A DNA stretch of 64,000 bases from Clostridiales bacterium (GCA_018364155.1 JAGZMM010000005.1:1-64000), one strand, 5' to 3'. Positions 43,042 through 51,804 are shown, counted from the stretch's first letter. Numbers and translations: made by a program. Notes: a model not told the origin generated them from the letters alone.

Positions 43042-43340
43042 GGTATGGCGGGGCGTTTTTTGTCCGGCGAAGAAGGGAAAGATCCGAAACTGGTAGAGTT
43101 TACTAGAAAGATGAAAAAATGCAGCGTGGTTGTGCGTATGCAAAGACAGTATTTCCACTAAAGCAGAAATTTTGCGCCAAATGACTTTTGTGATAATACT
43201 GATTGTATATTTCATTTTCTATTACGCTGCTTGTTAACCGCGAGAGGGCCGCATATAAGCTGGCAATAACTTTTTCGAAAAGAATGTGTACATGAAACGC
43301 CTGTATCTCACAGAAGAAAGGAAAACCATCCAACCAGTGA

Positions 43341-43375
43341 TTCGGCCCGGCCTGTTCGAAACAGGCTGGGCCGAA
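43341..43375 (-). terminator. Hairpin behind PL11-D, probable terminator
   Basis: 16-bp arms TTCGGCCCGGCCTGTT and AACAGGCTGGGCCGAA (one G.U) with a 3-nt loop, 36 bp behind the PL11-D stop codon. No T-run follows on the minus strand, so it may work inefficiently or stabilise the 3' end of the mRNA. Confidence 0.5.
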
Positions 43376-43411
43376 CCGATCGAAGGAAGAAAAATCTAGC
43401 AAAAAGGGGGA

Positions 43412-46400
43412 TTATTTTGTCAAACGGAATTGGATGGTCTGATCGGAATCGATCCATTTACCGTCAGCACCCTGGGCCTTGGCCGTCAGCGTGCGCGAAC
43501 CGGCCGAACCCAGCGACAGCGTAACCGTCCAGACGCGTTCCCCGCCCTCGTCCACATAAGTGGGAGCCGAGGAAGAAGCAAGGCCTGCGCCGGACTCGTT
43601 GAAGAACGCCACCTTAGTGGCTGCAGTGGTGGTCTTGATTTCGAACACAATAGGCGTGTTGACCTTCATCGTCCCCGATACCAATTTGACTGCGTTCACC
43701 TGAGGATCGCTACCCACCGGCGGTGCAACCGGCTGATTGCCGACAGCAAAGGACACGGATACGCCGGACGCAGCCAGAACGCCGTCTTCTCCGGCAGCCA
43801 AAACGTTGAGCGTGCGCTCGCCTGCAGTACCCAGCGGGAACTGAAGCGTCCATACCTTATAGTTGCCCACCGTCTCCGCGCTTGTAAAAGCCGCCAGGCC
43901 CAGGCCAGCTTCGGTTTGCAGCGCCACCTGGTTGACGTTTGTGGGCGTAGCAACGGTCGCGGTAATGGTTTTGTTGACCAGATACCGGTCTTTGTCGGTA
44001 TTGGCGTTATAAACCGTGGAAGAAAGCTTGGGCTGAATGGACTGGAAGTAAACGTCCATGCGCATATCCGAGCCGTAATAGTAGCCCGTGTATGCCGGCT
44101 GGTTGTACTCGCTCTGCTGGCGGTTGATTTCCACCCGGTAGCGCCGGTCGGACATCAACGTAGCCAGCTTATGGGTGGAATCCTCAGCATTGAAATAGAT
44201 GCGCAGCTCGGGGCCCGCTTCGTTGGTGGTCCCCAAAACCAGCTCTTCCCGGTAGTCGCCCAGAATGTCTGCTTTAATGGCGGGCTGACCCTTGGTACCG
44301 CCCTGGGCAAGGGTATTCTGTGTTTTCAGAATGTCGGTAAATTTGCCGCCCTTTCCATCCGAATCCTGGAGGGTTACGTTGGCTGCGGCGCCTACGGTGC
44401 CGTTGCTGCCCGCAACGACCTGCGTGGTGAGGTTGGGACGCCAGTTGATGGTAAAGTTGGTGCCGATGGAAGGATTGTACGCGGATTTGGTGCCGTCGTA
44501 CTGACGCAGGCCGCCCAACACACCGATGGGTGTGGTACGGGTCTGGTTATTGTTGCCGATCAGCTGCCAACCGGGTTCATCGGTAAATTTCCCCATGGTC
44601 ACACGGCCGTGGTAGAGGTTTCTGCTGGACCATTCCTCTGCGGTACCGTTTGCGTCAAAGTAAACGATTTCGCCGGTGTTGGCGTTTTGCAGAATCGTGC
44701 CGACCCATCCGCCTTCCGCGGTATCCATCCAGATCATGGGATCGGTCTGGTCGGGATGGAGATAGGCTACCTGGATGGCGTTGCCGTGCTCAATCTTATC
44801 CCAAGTGCCAGGACCGACGCCCGGTTCGGTGGAGGTGGAGCCGCCTGCGAAATGCCAGTAGTACTCCACATGGCGAACGCTGCCGTCGCTGTTATAGGTG
44901 GCGCCGCCGTGGATTATTTCGTCATATCCGTCGCCGTCCACATCCATGATGCTCATTTGATGCTGTCCCTGCATGGTGGTGGAATGTCCCTTGCCGTTTT
45001 CATCACGGATTTCCTCCAAAGGATTCTCCGGATCGAATATGTCGGGGCCTTCCGAACGGCCCGGACCGCCGTGGGTATTGCTGTAGGCGACGGCGCCGCC
45101 GGCGTTGTCGCGAGAGCTGTTCTTAAACGGGTTCGGGCAGACTTCCGCGCCCGTGTCGTTTAAGACCTTGCTGGTCAGATGCTCCCCGTCCCAATCGTAA
45201 CGGGTAAAGGTGGTGCGGCCGTAGTAGCCGCGGCCTACCACGGCGCTCGGATTTTCACCGGGGCCGTCCAGATACGCCGCAGAGCTCTTGCTGCGTTCCA
45301 CTCGGTTCATGGGCTCGACGGTAGCGGTAAAATCATTCCAGAGGATGCCGATGTCCGGATAATATTTCCCGGTGACCGGGTCGGTCATACCTGCCTGCAC
45401 GGCATAAGGAATGGTATCCATCTCCGCGCCCGTCTCACCGTTGAAAACGGTGTAGAATTCCGGAGCGTCGATGACATGGCCGCTGACAAAGCGCTTGGAA
45501 GGATTCTTGTTGGCATAGAACAGGTGAGCCAAAGCAAGGGCTTCTTCATCGGTGATGACATGGCTCTTAAATTCTTCCGGATCCTTCGGCATGGCATTGA
45601 GGATCTCCCACTGTTCCTGCGTCCAGCCGGTATCGTCGGCGCTGGCAACAAAGGTGTTGTACTTTCCGGCGGTTCCCACCGGGCCGGCTTCCTGGCCGTC
45701 CAGGCCCAGTCTCTCATAATCGGCGGGATACATGCCCAGCATTACCTGCGGAGGATAGGCCCACCAGCCGTAGCCGCCCCGGTCTTCATAGGCGTTGTAT
45801 TCCAGGTTCGGGCCGTAGTACGCAGCGCGGACTTCCGGATGATCCTGCCAATGTTTGAAGAATTGGACCATCCACTGGAACAGCGTCCCATTCTCCCGGG
45901 TAGCGGGAGTGGTGGTGCCGTCGTTGGTGCGGAAGTCGTCCTCGTGGCTCCAGTTGCTCGTGCCGTCCCACAGCGTCTGACCGGTTTCGACCATGGTGAT
46001 ATAGGTGTAGGGGACGGAATCGTCGTATACGCCGTTTTCAAAGCTTCTCCACTTGGAGCCGGGAGCGGTCTTGATCAAAAATTCAGCCTTGCCGTCTCCG
46101 TCTAGATCCTCCAGATTGGGAGCGGAATAGTGCTGGCCGGCGCGGATGTTGATGCCAAGATTAATTTCCCACAGGATGGTGCCATCCATCTTGTAGCACT
46201 GGTAAATAACCGGGGTGGTATAGTCGGGGTTGATTACATCGGGGTTATGTCCTTGCCATTTGATGACAAAGGAAAGTTCACCCGAGCCGTCCACATCGGC
46301 GACCTGCATTTCGTCCATGTAGTAAGGCCAGGTCTGGGTTTCGCCGGCAATGGTGCTGTGCGGCAGTGTCACGTCGGCCGGTCGATGCAGCGGGAACGAC

Positions 46401-46867
46401 AGATAGCCTGAAATGTCGGCGCCGTTGCCGCTGGCATCAGCGTAGCCGTCCGTCAGACGGGGGGCAGGCTTGAGCACCTTGGAACGGCTGACGTATTCGC
46501 CGTTCACAACCGTAACGACCACATACTCGTCGTTGACCGTTCCATCCGCATCGAGATAGTCGGTGCTGTCGGTGACATCGGCAATCTTCACGCCGTTTTT
46601 GAAAATGGCGAAGTCGGTTCCTGTCAGGCGCTTGGTTGCATCGTCAAACCCGGTGGCTTCCTCGGGAAAGAGACGCCAGGAAAGGAACACGCCGTTGCCC
46701 ACGGCCGCACAAAGGAACCCACGGTCCATTTCGCTTTCGTAAACATCGAATACGGCTTCCGGCAAGGAAGATACCGTGCCTTCTGCGGCGGCTGTATTGA
46801 CAGCGAGCGGGGATAGACATAGAGTCAGTGCCAAAACCAGGGATGCGATTTTTTTGCCTTTTGCCAT
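43412..46867 (-). CDS. Rhamnogalacturonan lyase-like protein, PL11 family (PL11-D)
   Basis: 1151 residues. Signal peptide 1-28 (KGKK start, ending TAAAE). The lyase domain (about 40-950) is more divergent: SEMDRGFLCAAVGNGVFLSWRL replaces the usual M-E-x-LDRG opening, and the loops are DVDGSGELSFVIKW (about 189), DLDGDGKAEFLIKT and DVDGDGYDEIIHGG. The length, order and the closing DYREELVLG remain PL11-like. Two Ig-like domains end it (about 960-1055 and 1059-1151; VALQTEAGLGLA and VAFFNESGAGLAS), ending FRLTK. Start ATG follows GGAGG by 9 nt. It faces PL11-C tail to tail. Different insert sizes suggest a different substrate region or mode from PL11-A to C. Confidence 0.88.
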   Translation of the reverse strand: MAKGKKIASLVLALTLCLSPLAVNTAAAEGTVSSLPEAVFDVYESEMDRGFLCAAVGNGVFLSWRLFPEEATGFDDATKRLTGTDFAIFKNGVKIADVTDSTDYLDADGTVNDEYVVVTVVNGEYVSRSKVLKPAPRLTDGYADASGNGADISGYLSFPLHRPADVTLPHSTIAGETQTWPYYMDEMQVADVDGSGELSFVIKWQGHNPDVINPDYTTPVIYQCYKMDGTILWEINLGINIRAGQHYSAPNLEDLDGDGKAEFLIKTAPGSKWRSFENGVYDDSVPYTYITMVETGQTLWDGTSNWSHEDDFRTNDGTTTPATRENGTLFQWMVQFFKHWQDHPEVRAAYYGPNLEYNAYEDRGGYGWWAYPPQVMLGMYPADYERLGLDGQEAGPVGTAGKYNTFVASADDTGWTQEQWEILNAMPKDPEEFKSHVITDEEALALAHLFYANKNPSKRFVSGHVIDAPEFYTVFNGETGAEMDTIPYAVQAGMTDPVTGKYYPDIGILWNDFTATVEPMNRVERSKSSAAYLDGPGENPSAVVGRGYYGRTTFTRYDWDGEHLTSKVLNDTGAEVCPNPFKNSSRDNAGGAVAYSNTHGGPGRSEGPDIFDPENPLEEIRDENGKGHSTTMQGQHQMSIMDVDGDGYDEIIHGGATYNSDGSVRHVEYYWHFAGGSTSTEPGVGPGTWDKIEHGNAIQVAYLHPDQTDPMIWMDTAEGGWVGTILQNANTGEIVYFDANGTAEEWSSRNLYHGRVTMGKFTDEPGWQLIGNNNQTRTTPIGVLGGLRQYDGTKSAYNPSIGTNFTINWRPNLTTQVVAGSNGTVGAAANVTLQDSDGKGGKFTDILKTQNTLAQGGTKGQPAIKADILGDYREELVLGTTNEAGPELRIYFNAEDSTHKLATLMSDRRYRVEINRQQSEYNQPAYTGYYYGSDMRMDVYFQSIQPKLSSTVYNANTDKDRYLVNKTITATVATPTNVNQVALQTEAGLGLAAFTSAETVGNYKVWTLQFPLGTAGERTLNVLAAGEDGVLAASGVSVSFAVGNQPVAPPVGSDPQVNAVKLVSGTMKVNTPIVFEIKTTTAATKVAFFNESGAGLASSSAPTYVDEGGERVWTVTLSLGSAGSRTLTAKAQGADGKWIDSDQTIQFRLTK

Positions 46868-47330
46868 TTTTCTACGCCTCCATTCTTCTTATAGGTTGCT
46901 TTTTATTGTTTCCGGCGCATTGCCCCTCCTTTCTTACCGCGAACTTGCGGATCTGTATGCAATTCCAGCATCCGCACCGGTCTGGCCGGGAAGTCGTCTT
47001 AGGCCGGCGGACATTCGCAAAGGCGTATTGGATCTGTGCCAAAACAGAGAGAAAATAGCAGAAAAATACCGATCTGTTTGCTCGTTGTCCGCCGCGTTGA
47101 CGCAAAGAAAGCGTCAATAGTCAATTTTTTATCCATAAATGTATATATTTTTCTTTTATGATCTAGACGCATATAGTGTACCAGTTTCTGGTTATGATTA
47201 CTATTGACATTATTCATAATCATAGTGGGGAAAATATATAATATTTGCCAAATATAAGTGTTGATTCATGAAGTCTCCAAGTTTGCCGGTATTATGGAGT
47301 GTGCTTTGCGATAAATCCACCGCCGTATGA
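46868..47330. other. AT-rich region upstream of PL11-D with inverted repeats
   Basis: About 460 bp without a credible gene. It contains perfect inverted repeats TTGACGC/GCGTCAA (47097-47117, 7-nt spacer) and TATGATTA/TAATCATA (47193-47224, 16-nt spacer). They are candidate regulator sites for PL11-D. I cannot fix its promoter: several -10-like sequences lack a good partner. Confidence 0.4.
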
Positions 47331-47379
47331 AAAAAAGGTCCGAAACGGCTATTTTACAACCGTTTCGGACCTTTTTTTC
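47331..47379. terminator. Strong bidirectional terminator
   Basis: Stem AAAAAAGGTCCGAAACGG pairs with CCGTTTCGGACCTTTTTT around an 11-nt loop. A-run and T-run at the two ends make it work on both strands. It lies downstream of tRNA-Lys and upstream of the PL11-D control region, separating them. Confidence 0.85.
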
Positions 47380-47433
47380 ATGTTCTAGATGGAGAAAGAA
47401 AAGCAAAGAAAGACAGGCTTTCATGACTATCAA

Positions 47434-47471
47434 AAAGCCCCCGTAAACCTATGTTTACGAGGGCTTTTTGT
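47434..47471 (-). terminator. Terminator of tRNA-Lys
   Basis: On the minus strand AAAAAGCCCTCGTAAAC pairs with GTTTACGGGGGCTTTTT (one G.U), directly behind the encoded CCA. Confidence 0.85.
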
Positions 47472-47547
47472 TGGTGACCCATCGGAGATTCGAACTCCGG
47501 ACACCTTGATTAAAAGTCAAGTGCTCTGCCAACTGAGCTAATGGGTC
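47472..47547 (-). tRNA. tRNA-Lys (anticodon TTT), CCA encoded
   Basis: Complete cloverleaf on the minus strand. Acceptor GACCCAT pairs with ATGGGTC, then A73 and an encoded CCA. The D-arm is GCTC...GAGC, the anticodon stem CTTGA/TCAAG encloses CTTTTAA with anticodon TTT, and the T-loop is TTCGAAT. It reads AAA and AAG lysine codons. Confidence 0.96.
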
Positions 47548-47690
47548 AAATTCCATTTTTCTCCCAAACCATTGCCGGTCTAGGATTCCATCGCTAAAAC
47601 GTGAGCCGCAAAGCGACTAAAATATTATAGCAACGGAAGAATGGCTTGTCAAGTAGTTATTCCCAGTTTAGCAGAAAGATATCCATGGTG

Positions 47691-49301
47691 TCAATGTTTT
47701 TTATGGATGAATTTTACAAATAACCAAACCAGCATCACCATAGAGGCGCAGTATCCTAAGATCCCAAGAAACGGAATGCCCAGAATCTGCGGCTGCATCT
47801 GGGTGGTACAGATGAGGCTTGAGCCAATGAGAAGAGCCGCGGTGATAATGCCGACGACGATTTTATTGACCATTTTGTCCAACTGGCTCAATGGTTCTTC
47901 CGAGCCGGTAATCTCCAGGTTGAGCTTTCCCTGCCCCTTGATGGCCATTTTTAGGGCGTCGGAAATCTGTGCGGGAATGTCCAGCGACTTGCGGGAGGTA
48001 GCCAGAAAGGACCGGCCCGCATGGCGGATTTCTCGTTTGAAATCCAGCTCTTGCGCCAGATTGCCGGAGAGATGGTTGGCCATAATCTGAACGAAATTGA
48101 CCTGGGGACACACCCGGCTGAGTACGCCTTCAATGGTGACCACGCCCCGGCCCAGCATGGTGATTTCGGCGGGCATGGATATGTTGTGGTCCGCGGCAAG
48201 GGTGGTAAGCTCGGTGACGATTTTGCCCAAGTCCATACTGCCAAGCTCCATACTGCCGTATTTCGTCAGCATGTCGTCAATGTCGGTATAAAGACGGGCG
48301 TGATTGATACGGCCATTGTGGTTGCCGATGGTAAGCAGGATGGTTTTGAGTTCGTAAACATCAGAGGCGACAATGGCCTTGACCGCACGGCGAAAAAGCG
48401 CCTGGTCCCGGGGAGAAAGGCGCCCCATCATTCCCAGATCCAGCCAGACGATCTTCCCACCCCGTACCCGGATGTTGCCCGGATGAGGGTCGGCATGAAA
48501 GAATGCATCGTCGAGAATCTGCTTGACGTAGTTTTGCGCCAGCTTTATCCCGATTTCCTCCACGTCGTATCCATGCTGCTCCAAAGCCTTTGTGTCGTCA
48601 AGCGAATAGCCATCGATGTACTCCATCACCAGCAGCTGCGGCGTGGTTAGCTTCCACACCACCTGAGGCCAGCCGATGTAAGCAATGTCCGCGTTGCACT
48701 TGGCAAATTCCCGAATGTGGTCGGCTTCCACCAGGAAATCCATCTCCTGCTGGGCCACGTTCCACATCTCTCTCAGTACCGCCTTCAGGTCAATCACGTC
48801 CCCCGCCGGGCCGCTGACGAAGTGCAAAAGGCCCACCGCCTTTTGCATCAGGCGAATGTCCCGCGACATGGTTTCCCGGATGCCGGGGCGCTGCACCTTG
48901 ATGACTACATCTGTGCCGTCGAGCAGGGTCGCTCGGTGTACCTGGGCGATGGAGGCCGAACCCAGAGGTTTCTCGTCAAGAAAGGAGAAAATTTCCTCCA
49001 CCGGCTTTTCGTATTGCTCCTCGATTACCGCTTTTACCTGTTCAAACGCAAAGGCTTTTACGTCGGCGCGCAGCTTTGTCAGCTCCAGGCAGTACCGCTC
49101 GGGCAGAATATCGGTGCGCATGGACATGATCTGCCCGAGCTTGACGTAGGTAGGCCCCAAATCCTCTAGAATCAGGCGCAGCTTTTCGGGGGTCATCCCC
49201 TTGACCACGCCGTGTCTAGCCAGGATCTCCAGCATTTCCTTTAGACGCTGCCGGGTGGGATTCTCTTTATTCTTCTTCGTCGGTGTCGCACTGGCATTCA
49301 T
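47691..49301 (-). CDS. UbiB/ABC1 family atypical kinase-like membrane protein
   Basis: 536 residues of the ABC1/ADCK/UbiB protein-kinase-like family: GPTYVKLGQIMSMR (KxGQ motif), LGSASIAQVHRA (Ala-rich nucleotide loop), VVIKVQRPG (ATP-binding Lys), MEYIDGYSL, HADPHPGNI (catalytic loop) and WLDLGMMG (metal Asp). Two hydrophobic helices end the chain (about 480-500 and 505-528). Such proteins bind ATP and isoprenoid lipids and support quinone or lipid metabolism; the role in fermenting Clostridia is not settled. Start ATG 49301 lies behind GGAGAAAACCG and inside the phasin-like gene (35-bp overlap), so the pair is translationally coupled. Confidence 0.9.
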   Translation of the reverse strand: MNASATPTKKNKENPTRQRLKEMLEILARHGVVKGMTPEKLRLILEDLGPTYVKLGQIMSMRTDILPERYCLELTKLRADVKAFAFEQVKAVIEEQYEKPVEEIFSFLDEKPLGSASIAQVHRATLLDGTDVVIKVQRPGIRETMSRDIRLMQKAVGLLHFVSGPAGDVIDLKAVLREMWNVAQQEMDFLVEADHIREFAKCNADIAYIGWPQVVWKLTTPQLLVMEYIDGYSLDDTKALEQHGYDVEEIGIKLAQNYVKQILDDAFFHADPHPGNIRVRGGKIVWLDLGMMGRLSPRDQALFRRAVKAIVASDVYELKTILLTIGNHNGRINHARLYTDIDDMLTKYGSMELGSMDLGKIVTELTTLAADHNISMPAEITMLGRGVVTIEGVLSRVCPQVNFVQIMANHLSGNLAQELDFKREIRHAGRSFLATSRKSLDIPAQISDALKMAIKGQGKLNLEITGSEEPLSQLDKMVNKIVVGIITAALLIGSSLICTTQMQPQILGIPFLGILGYCASMVMLVWLFVKFIHKKH

Positions 49302-49614
49302 CGGTTTTCTCCATCTCATTGAGCTTTTTCTTGAGAGCCGCCAGCTCCTCGGGAGTCAGCTTGTCCACGGCGTTTAGGAGATCCTCCGCCTTCGGTTCGG
49401 CGGCCTCTTCCTTCACCACAGTCACATGGACATGCTCCTTCACCGCTTGGTCCACCTTGTGCTTGAGCTCCTCGTTGAGCACTTTGCCCTGCTCCACCGT
49501 CAGCTCGCCCTTTTTGACGAACTCTTCCACCAAGCTTCCGGCCTTTTCTGCCGTGCAGGCTACCGCACCGATGCCGGCCAACAACACGCGTTTCATTTCT
49601 TCCGTAAAGTTCAT
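49267..49614 (-). CDS. Phasin-family-like small protein
   Basis: 115 residues, mostly amphipathic helix: TEEMKRVLLAGIGAVACTAEKA, VEEFVKKGELTVEQGKVLNEELK, then an acidic end (DECQCDTDEEE). The pattern matches the small phasin-superfamily proteins often encoded next to UbiB-like kinases. Phasins coat polyester granules, but no PHA gene is here, so a lipid- or membrane-associated partner role for the kinase is likelier (inference). Start ATG follows AAGGAGG. First gene of a two-gene operon with a promoter at 49768-49796 and a 150-nt leader that contains a hairpin. Confidence 0.8.
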   Translation of the reverse strand: MNFTEEMKRVLLAGIGAVACTAEKAGSLVEEFVKKGELTVEQGKVLNEELKHKVDQAVKEHVHVTVVKEEAAEPKAEDLLNAVDKLTPEELAALKKKLNEMEKTDECQCDTDEEE

Positions 49615-49678
49615 GAGAAATCCTCCTTATGGTTTGTTTTCTTGTGAGGGACAGTTGTCTGCAAATAAATAGAAAGGC

Positions 49679-49707
49679 GCCCGCGAATGAAGCGGGCGCT
49701 TTTTTGC
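49679..49707. terminator. Hairpin in the phasin/UbiB leader, terminator-like
   Basis: Perfect 8-bp arms GCGCCCGC and GCGGGCGC with a 7-nt loop. On the plus strand six T follow; on the minus strand a weaker CTTTCTATTTATTT. It lies between the promoter and the start of the phasin-like gene, so on the minus strand it could act as an attenuator. Confidence 0.55.
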
Positions 49708-49767
49708 AATCGACTGGTATCAACCCGCTTATGACTGGTTCGCGGTATACCGGTATCTGTGAGTCCC

Positions 49768-49796
49768 ATTATACCTGTGAGCGCCCGCTTTGTCAA
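49768..49796 (-). promoter_or_regulatory. Promoter of the phasin/UbiB operon
   Basis: Fully consensus TTGACA (49791-49796) and TATAAT (49768-49773) on the minus strand with a 17-bp spacer. It lies about 150 bp upstream of the phasin-like start codon, leaving an unusually long leader. Confidence 0.8.
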
Positions 49797-49842
49797 ACGC
49801 CGGGCGAAGGCCCGTTTCTTAGTGTGCGGTGGGAACCCCAGG

Positions 49843-51396
49843 TTATTCACGGCGTCCGGCGGATGCTTTGAAGATGGACTGGAACCATCTAAGGTCCTCG
49901 CCGTTAAAGCAGCCGGTGATGGGCAGCAGTAGAGCATAGAGCAGCAGAGTGGCCACGATCTGTTCGATTGCCATAAACCAGGCAGGCTGTGAAAGAAAAT
50001 GCGGGATCAGCCGAAAGGACAGGGAAACCGAAAGGGAAGAGAGCGCTGCGCACAGGGCGGGCCGCAAAATCCAACAAGAGACGTTTAATTTGATTTGAGA
50101 CACCTTCACAAGCCGGCTGATGCTCAATAGAGAATTGAGGACGTTGCTGAAATACAAGACGATCAGATACCCTTCCACACCTTTCATCGGGATCAACCAC
50201 CAAATGAGGCCAATGCGAATGACCGAGTCGATGGTGTTGGTGCGCAGGGTGCTCAGCTGCTCGCCCAGGCCTTTGAGCATGCCGTCCACCACGTTGTCCA
50301 GATACATCAAGGGCACCAGCGGGGCCAGGAGTTTCAGCAGATGGCCGCAGTCCTTGGAGTGATAGATCGCCAGCCCCAATTCGTCGGAAAAGCAAATGTA
50401 AATGCTGGTCATAACGATGGAAAAAAGCAGGGTGATCTGAAAGGCCCGAGAGGCGATGGAACTGATACGGCGTTTGTTCTTAACGGCGTTTGCCTCCGAA
50501 ATCTCGGGGATCAGCAGGCTCGTAAAAGAAGAAAGAAAGGCGGCGGGGAAGAAAAGGATGGGCATGACCATCCCTTTTAACATGCCGAACACCGACAGTG
50601 ACCCTTCTGTGGAAGCTCCGTGCTTTTTGAGCCCGGCGGGAATCATGGTATTTTCCAGAGTAATCAGGCCGTTTCGCAGGTAGGAGCTGGCGGATACCGG
50701 CAGAATGATGGCGAAAATCCGTTTGAAAACCCCGCGCTTGGTGGGCTGATCGGTCCCCACTTTGCGTTTTTCAAAGCAATAGAGGAGAAATACGAAGAGG
50801 CAGGAAAGCACCTCGGACGCCACCGATCCGATGACGATGGCACAGCAGGCGTATTCCAGCGAGTCGGGCATGAACAAGGTAATAACCAGGATGGTGGCGG
50901 CCATTCCGGCGAACTGCTCGAAAATCTGGGCGGCCGAGGATTTGACCACCCGCCGCTTGGCTAAAAAGTAGCCGTTAAAGCAGGAGGACACCGCCAAAAA
51001 TGGCAGCGCGAAGGCCAGTACCCGCAGGGAGAGTACGGTACGCGAATCGGCAAGCCACTGGTTTCCGATGAGCCCCGCCGAACAAAAAAGAACACTCCCC
51101 GCCGTCACGCTCAGTAGCATGCTTAGAGCCACACATTTTCGCATGGCGTAGCGGGCGGTGTTTTCGTTGCCCTTGGCCGATTCTTCGGTGGTAAGCCTGG
51201 TGACCGCCAGGCTGATGCCGGAGGTGGACACGGTGATGAACAAACAGTAAACCGACACGATGAGCTGGTAAAGTCCCATGCCCTCCGCGCCGATTTTGTT
51301 GGAGATATACACGGTATAGGAAATGTCCACCGTCTTTAAAAACAGGGCGGTGGCGGTCATAACCAACCCGCTGATGAGAAACGCTCGCTTTTTCAT
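49843..51396 (-). CDS. SpoVB-like MOP-superfamily lipid-linked oligosaccharide flippase
   Basis: 517 residues with about 14 hydrophobic segments, the MATE/MOP flippase layout of SpoVB, MurJ and Wzx. The opening KKRAFLISGLVMTATALFLKTV, GAEGMGLYQLIVSVYCLF and SGISLAVTRLTTEES match the SpoVB/stage V sporulation branch. SpoVB-type proteins move lipid-linked precursors across the membrane, for spore cortex or cell wall. Start ATG follows GAAGGTG. It stands alone on its strand between MGMT and the phasin promoter; a sporulation role is inferred from family and from the dpaAB genes in the same window. Confidence 0.85.
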   Translation of the reverse strand: MKKRAFLISGLVMTATALFLKTVDISYTVYISNKIGAEGMGLYQLIVSVYCLFITVSTSGISLAVTRLTTEESAKGNENTARYAMRKCVALSMLLSVTAGSVLFCSAGLIGNQWLADSRTVLSLRVLAFALPFLAVSSCFNGYFLAKRRVVKSSAAQIFEQFAGMAATILVITLFMPDSLEYACCAIVIGSVASEVLSCLFVFLLYCFEKRKVGTDQPTKRGVFKRIFAIILPVSASSYLRNGLITLENTMIPAGLKKHGASTEGSLSVFGMLKGMVMPILFFPAAFLSSFTSLLIPEISEANAVKNKRRISSIASRAFQITLLFSIVMTSIYICFSDELGLAIYHSKDCGHLLKLLAPLVPLMYLDNVVDGMLKGLGEQLSTLRTNTIDSVIRIGLIWWLIPMKGVEGYLIVLYFSNVLNSLLSISRLVKVSQIKLNVSCWILRPALCAALSSLSVSLSFRLIPHFLSQPAWFMAIEQIVATLLLYALLLPITGCFNGEDLRWFQSIFKASAGRRE

Positions 51397-51501
51397 CGAT
51401 TCACACCTTCACGATCCCTCAGAGGATTTTGGTACAAAGGTATCAATCAATGATATGTCCGAACGTAGCGTCTCATGTCAGTTTTGTTCGGATGGAAATG
51501 G

Positions 51502-51804
51502 TTACGGGTTCCAGAGATAGATGGAAAGGTCCACCGTGGCATCCTTTCGCAGTGTGATTCCTTCGGCCAAAAGCCGCCGCTCCTGTTCCCCGGGGAGGCC
51601 GAAGGTACCTTGCGGCGCCATGCCGCCCAGACGGTTGACCACCCGATGGCAGGGAACCGTGGGGTCCTTGCAGCGGCACAGAGCGCTGCCCACCACCCGG
51701 GAGGCTTTGGGACTTCCCGCCAAGGCAGCGATCTGCCCATAGGTGGCCACCTTGCCCTTTGGAATGAGGCGCACGGCGGCATAAACCGCGTCATAAAAGG
51801 TCAT
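51502..51804 (-). CDS. MGMT-family DNA alkyltransferase-like protein
   Basis: 100 residues, only the C-terminal domain of O6-alkylguanine-DNA alkyltransferase. The DNA-binding block SRVVGSALCRCKDPTVPCHRVV contains the PCHRV active-site pattern. Because Cys is kept, this short protein could still accept alkyl groups; the related ATL proteins have Trp there and only flag damage. Start ATG 51804 follows GAAAGGACGAGCCC. Single gene; no ada-type domain is present. Confidence 0.88.
   Translation of the reverse strand: MTFYDAVYAAVRLIPKGKVATYGQIAALAGSPKASRVVGSALCRCKDPTVPCHRVVNRLGGMAPQGTFGLPGEQERRLLAEGITLRKDATVDLSIYLWNP

Noticed and set aside
43430..46105. Plus-strand open frames opposite PL11-D
   Set aside because: Shadow frames without start signals; the minus-strand PL11-D gene explains the region.
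46999..47223. 74-codon minus-strand ORF upstream of PL11-D
   Set aside because: AT-rich, no ribosome site, no similarity; covers inverted repeats that look regulatory.
49730..49770. Possible T-box-like sequence (GTATACCGCG) in the phasin/UbiB leader
   Set aside because: The transcript starts only about 15-30 nt upstream, too short for the specifier and stem I of a T-box, and no full T-box sequence is present.
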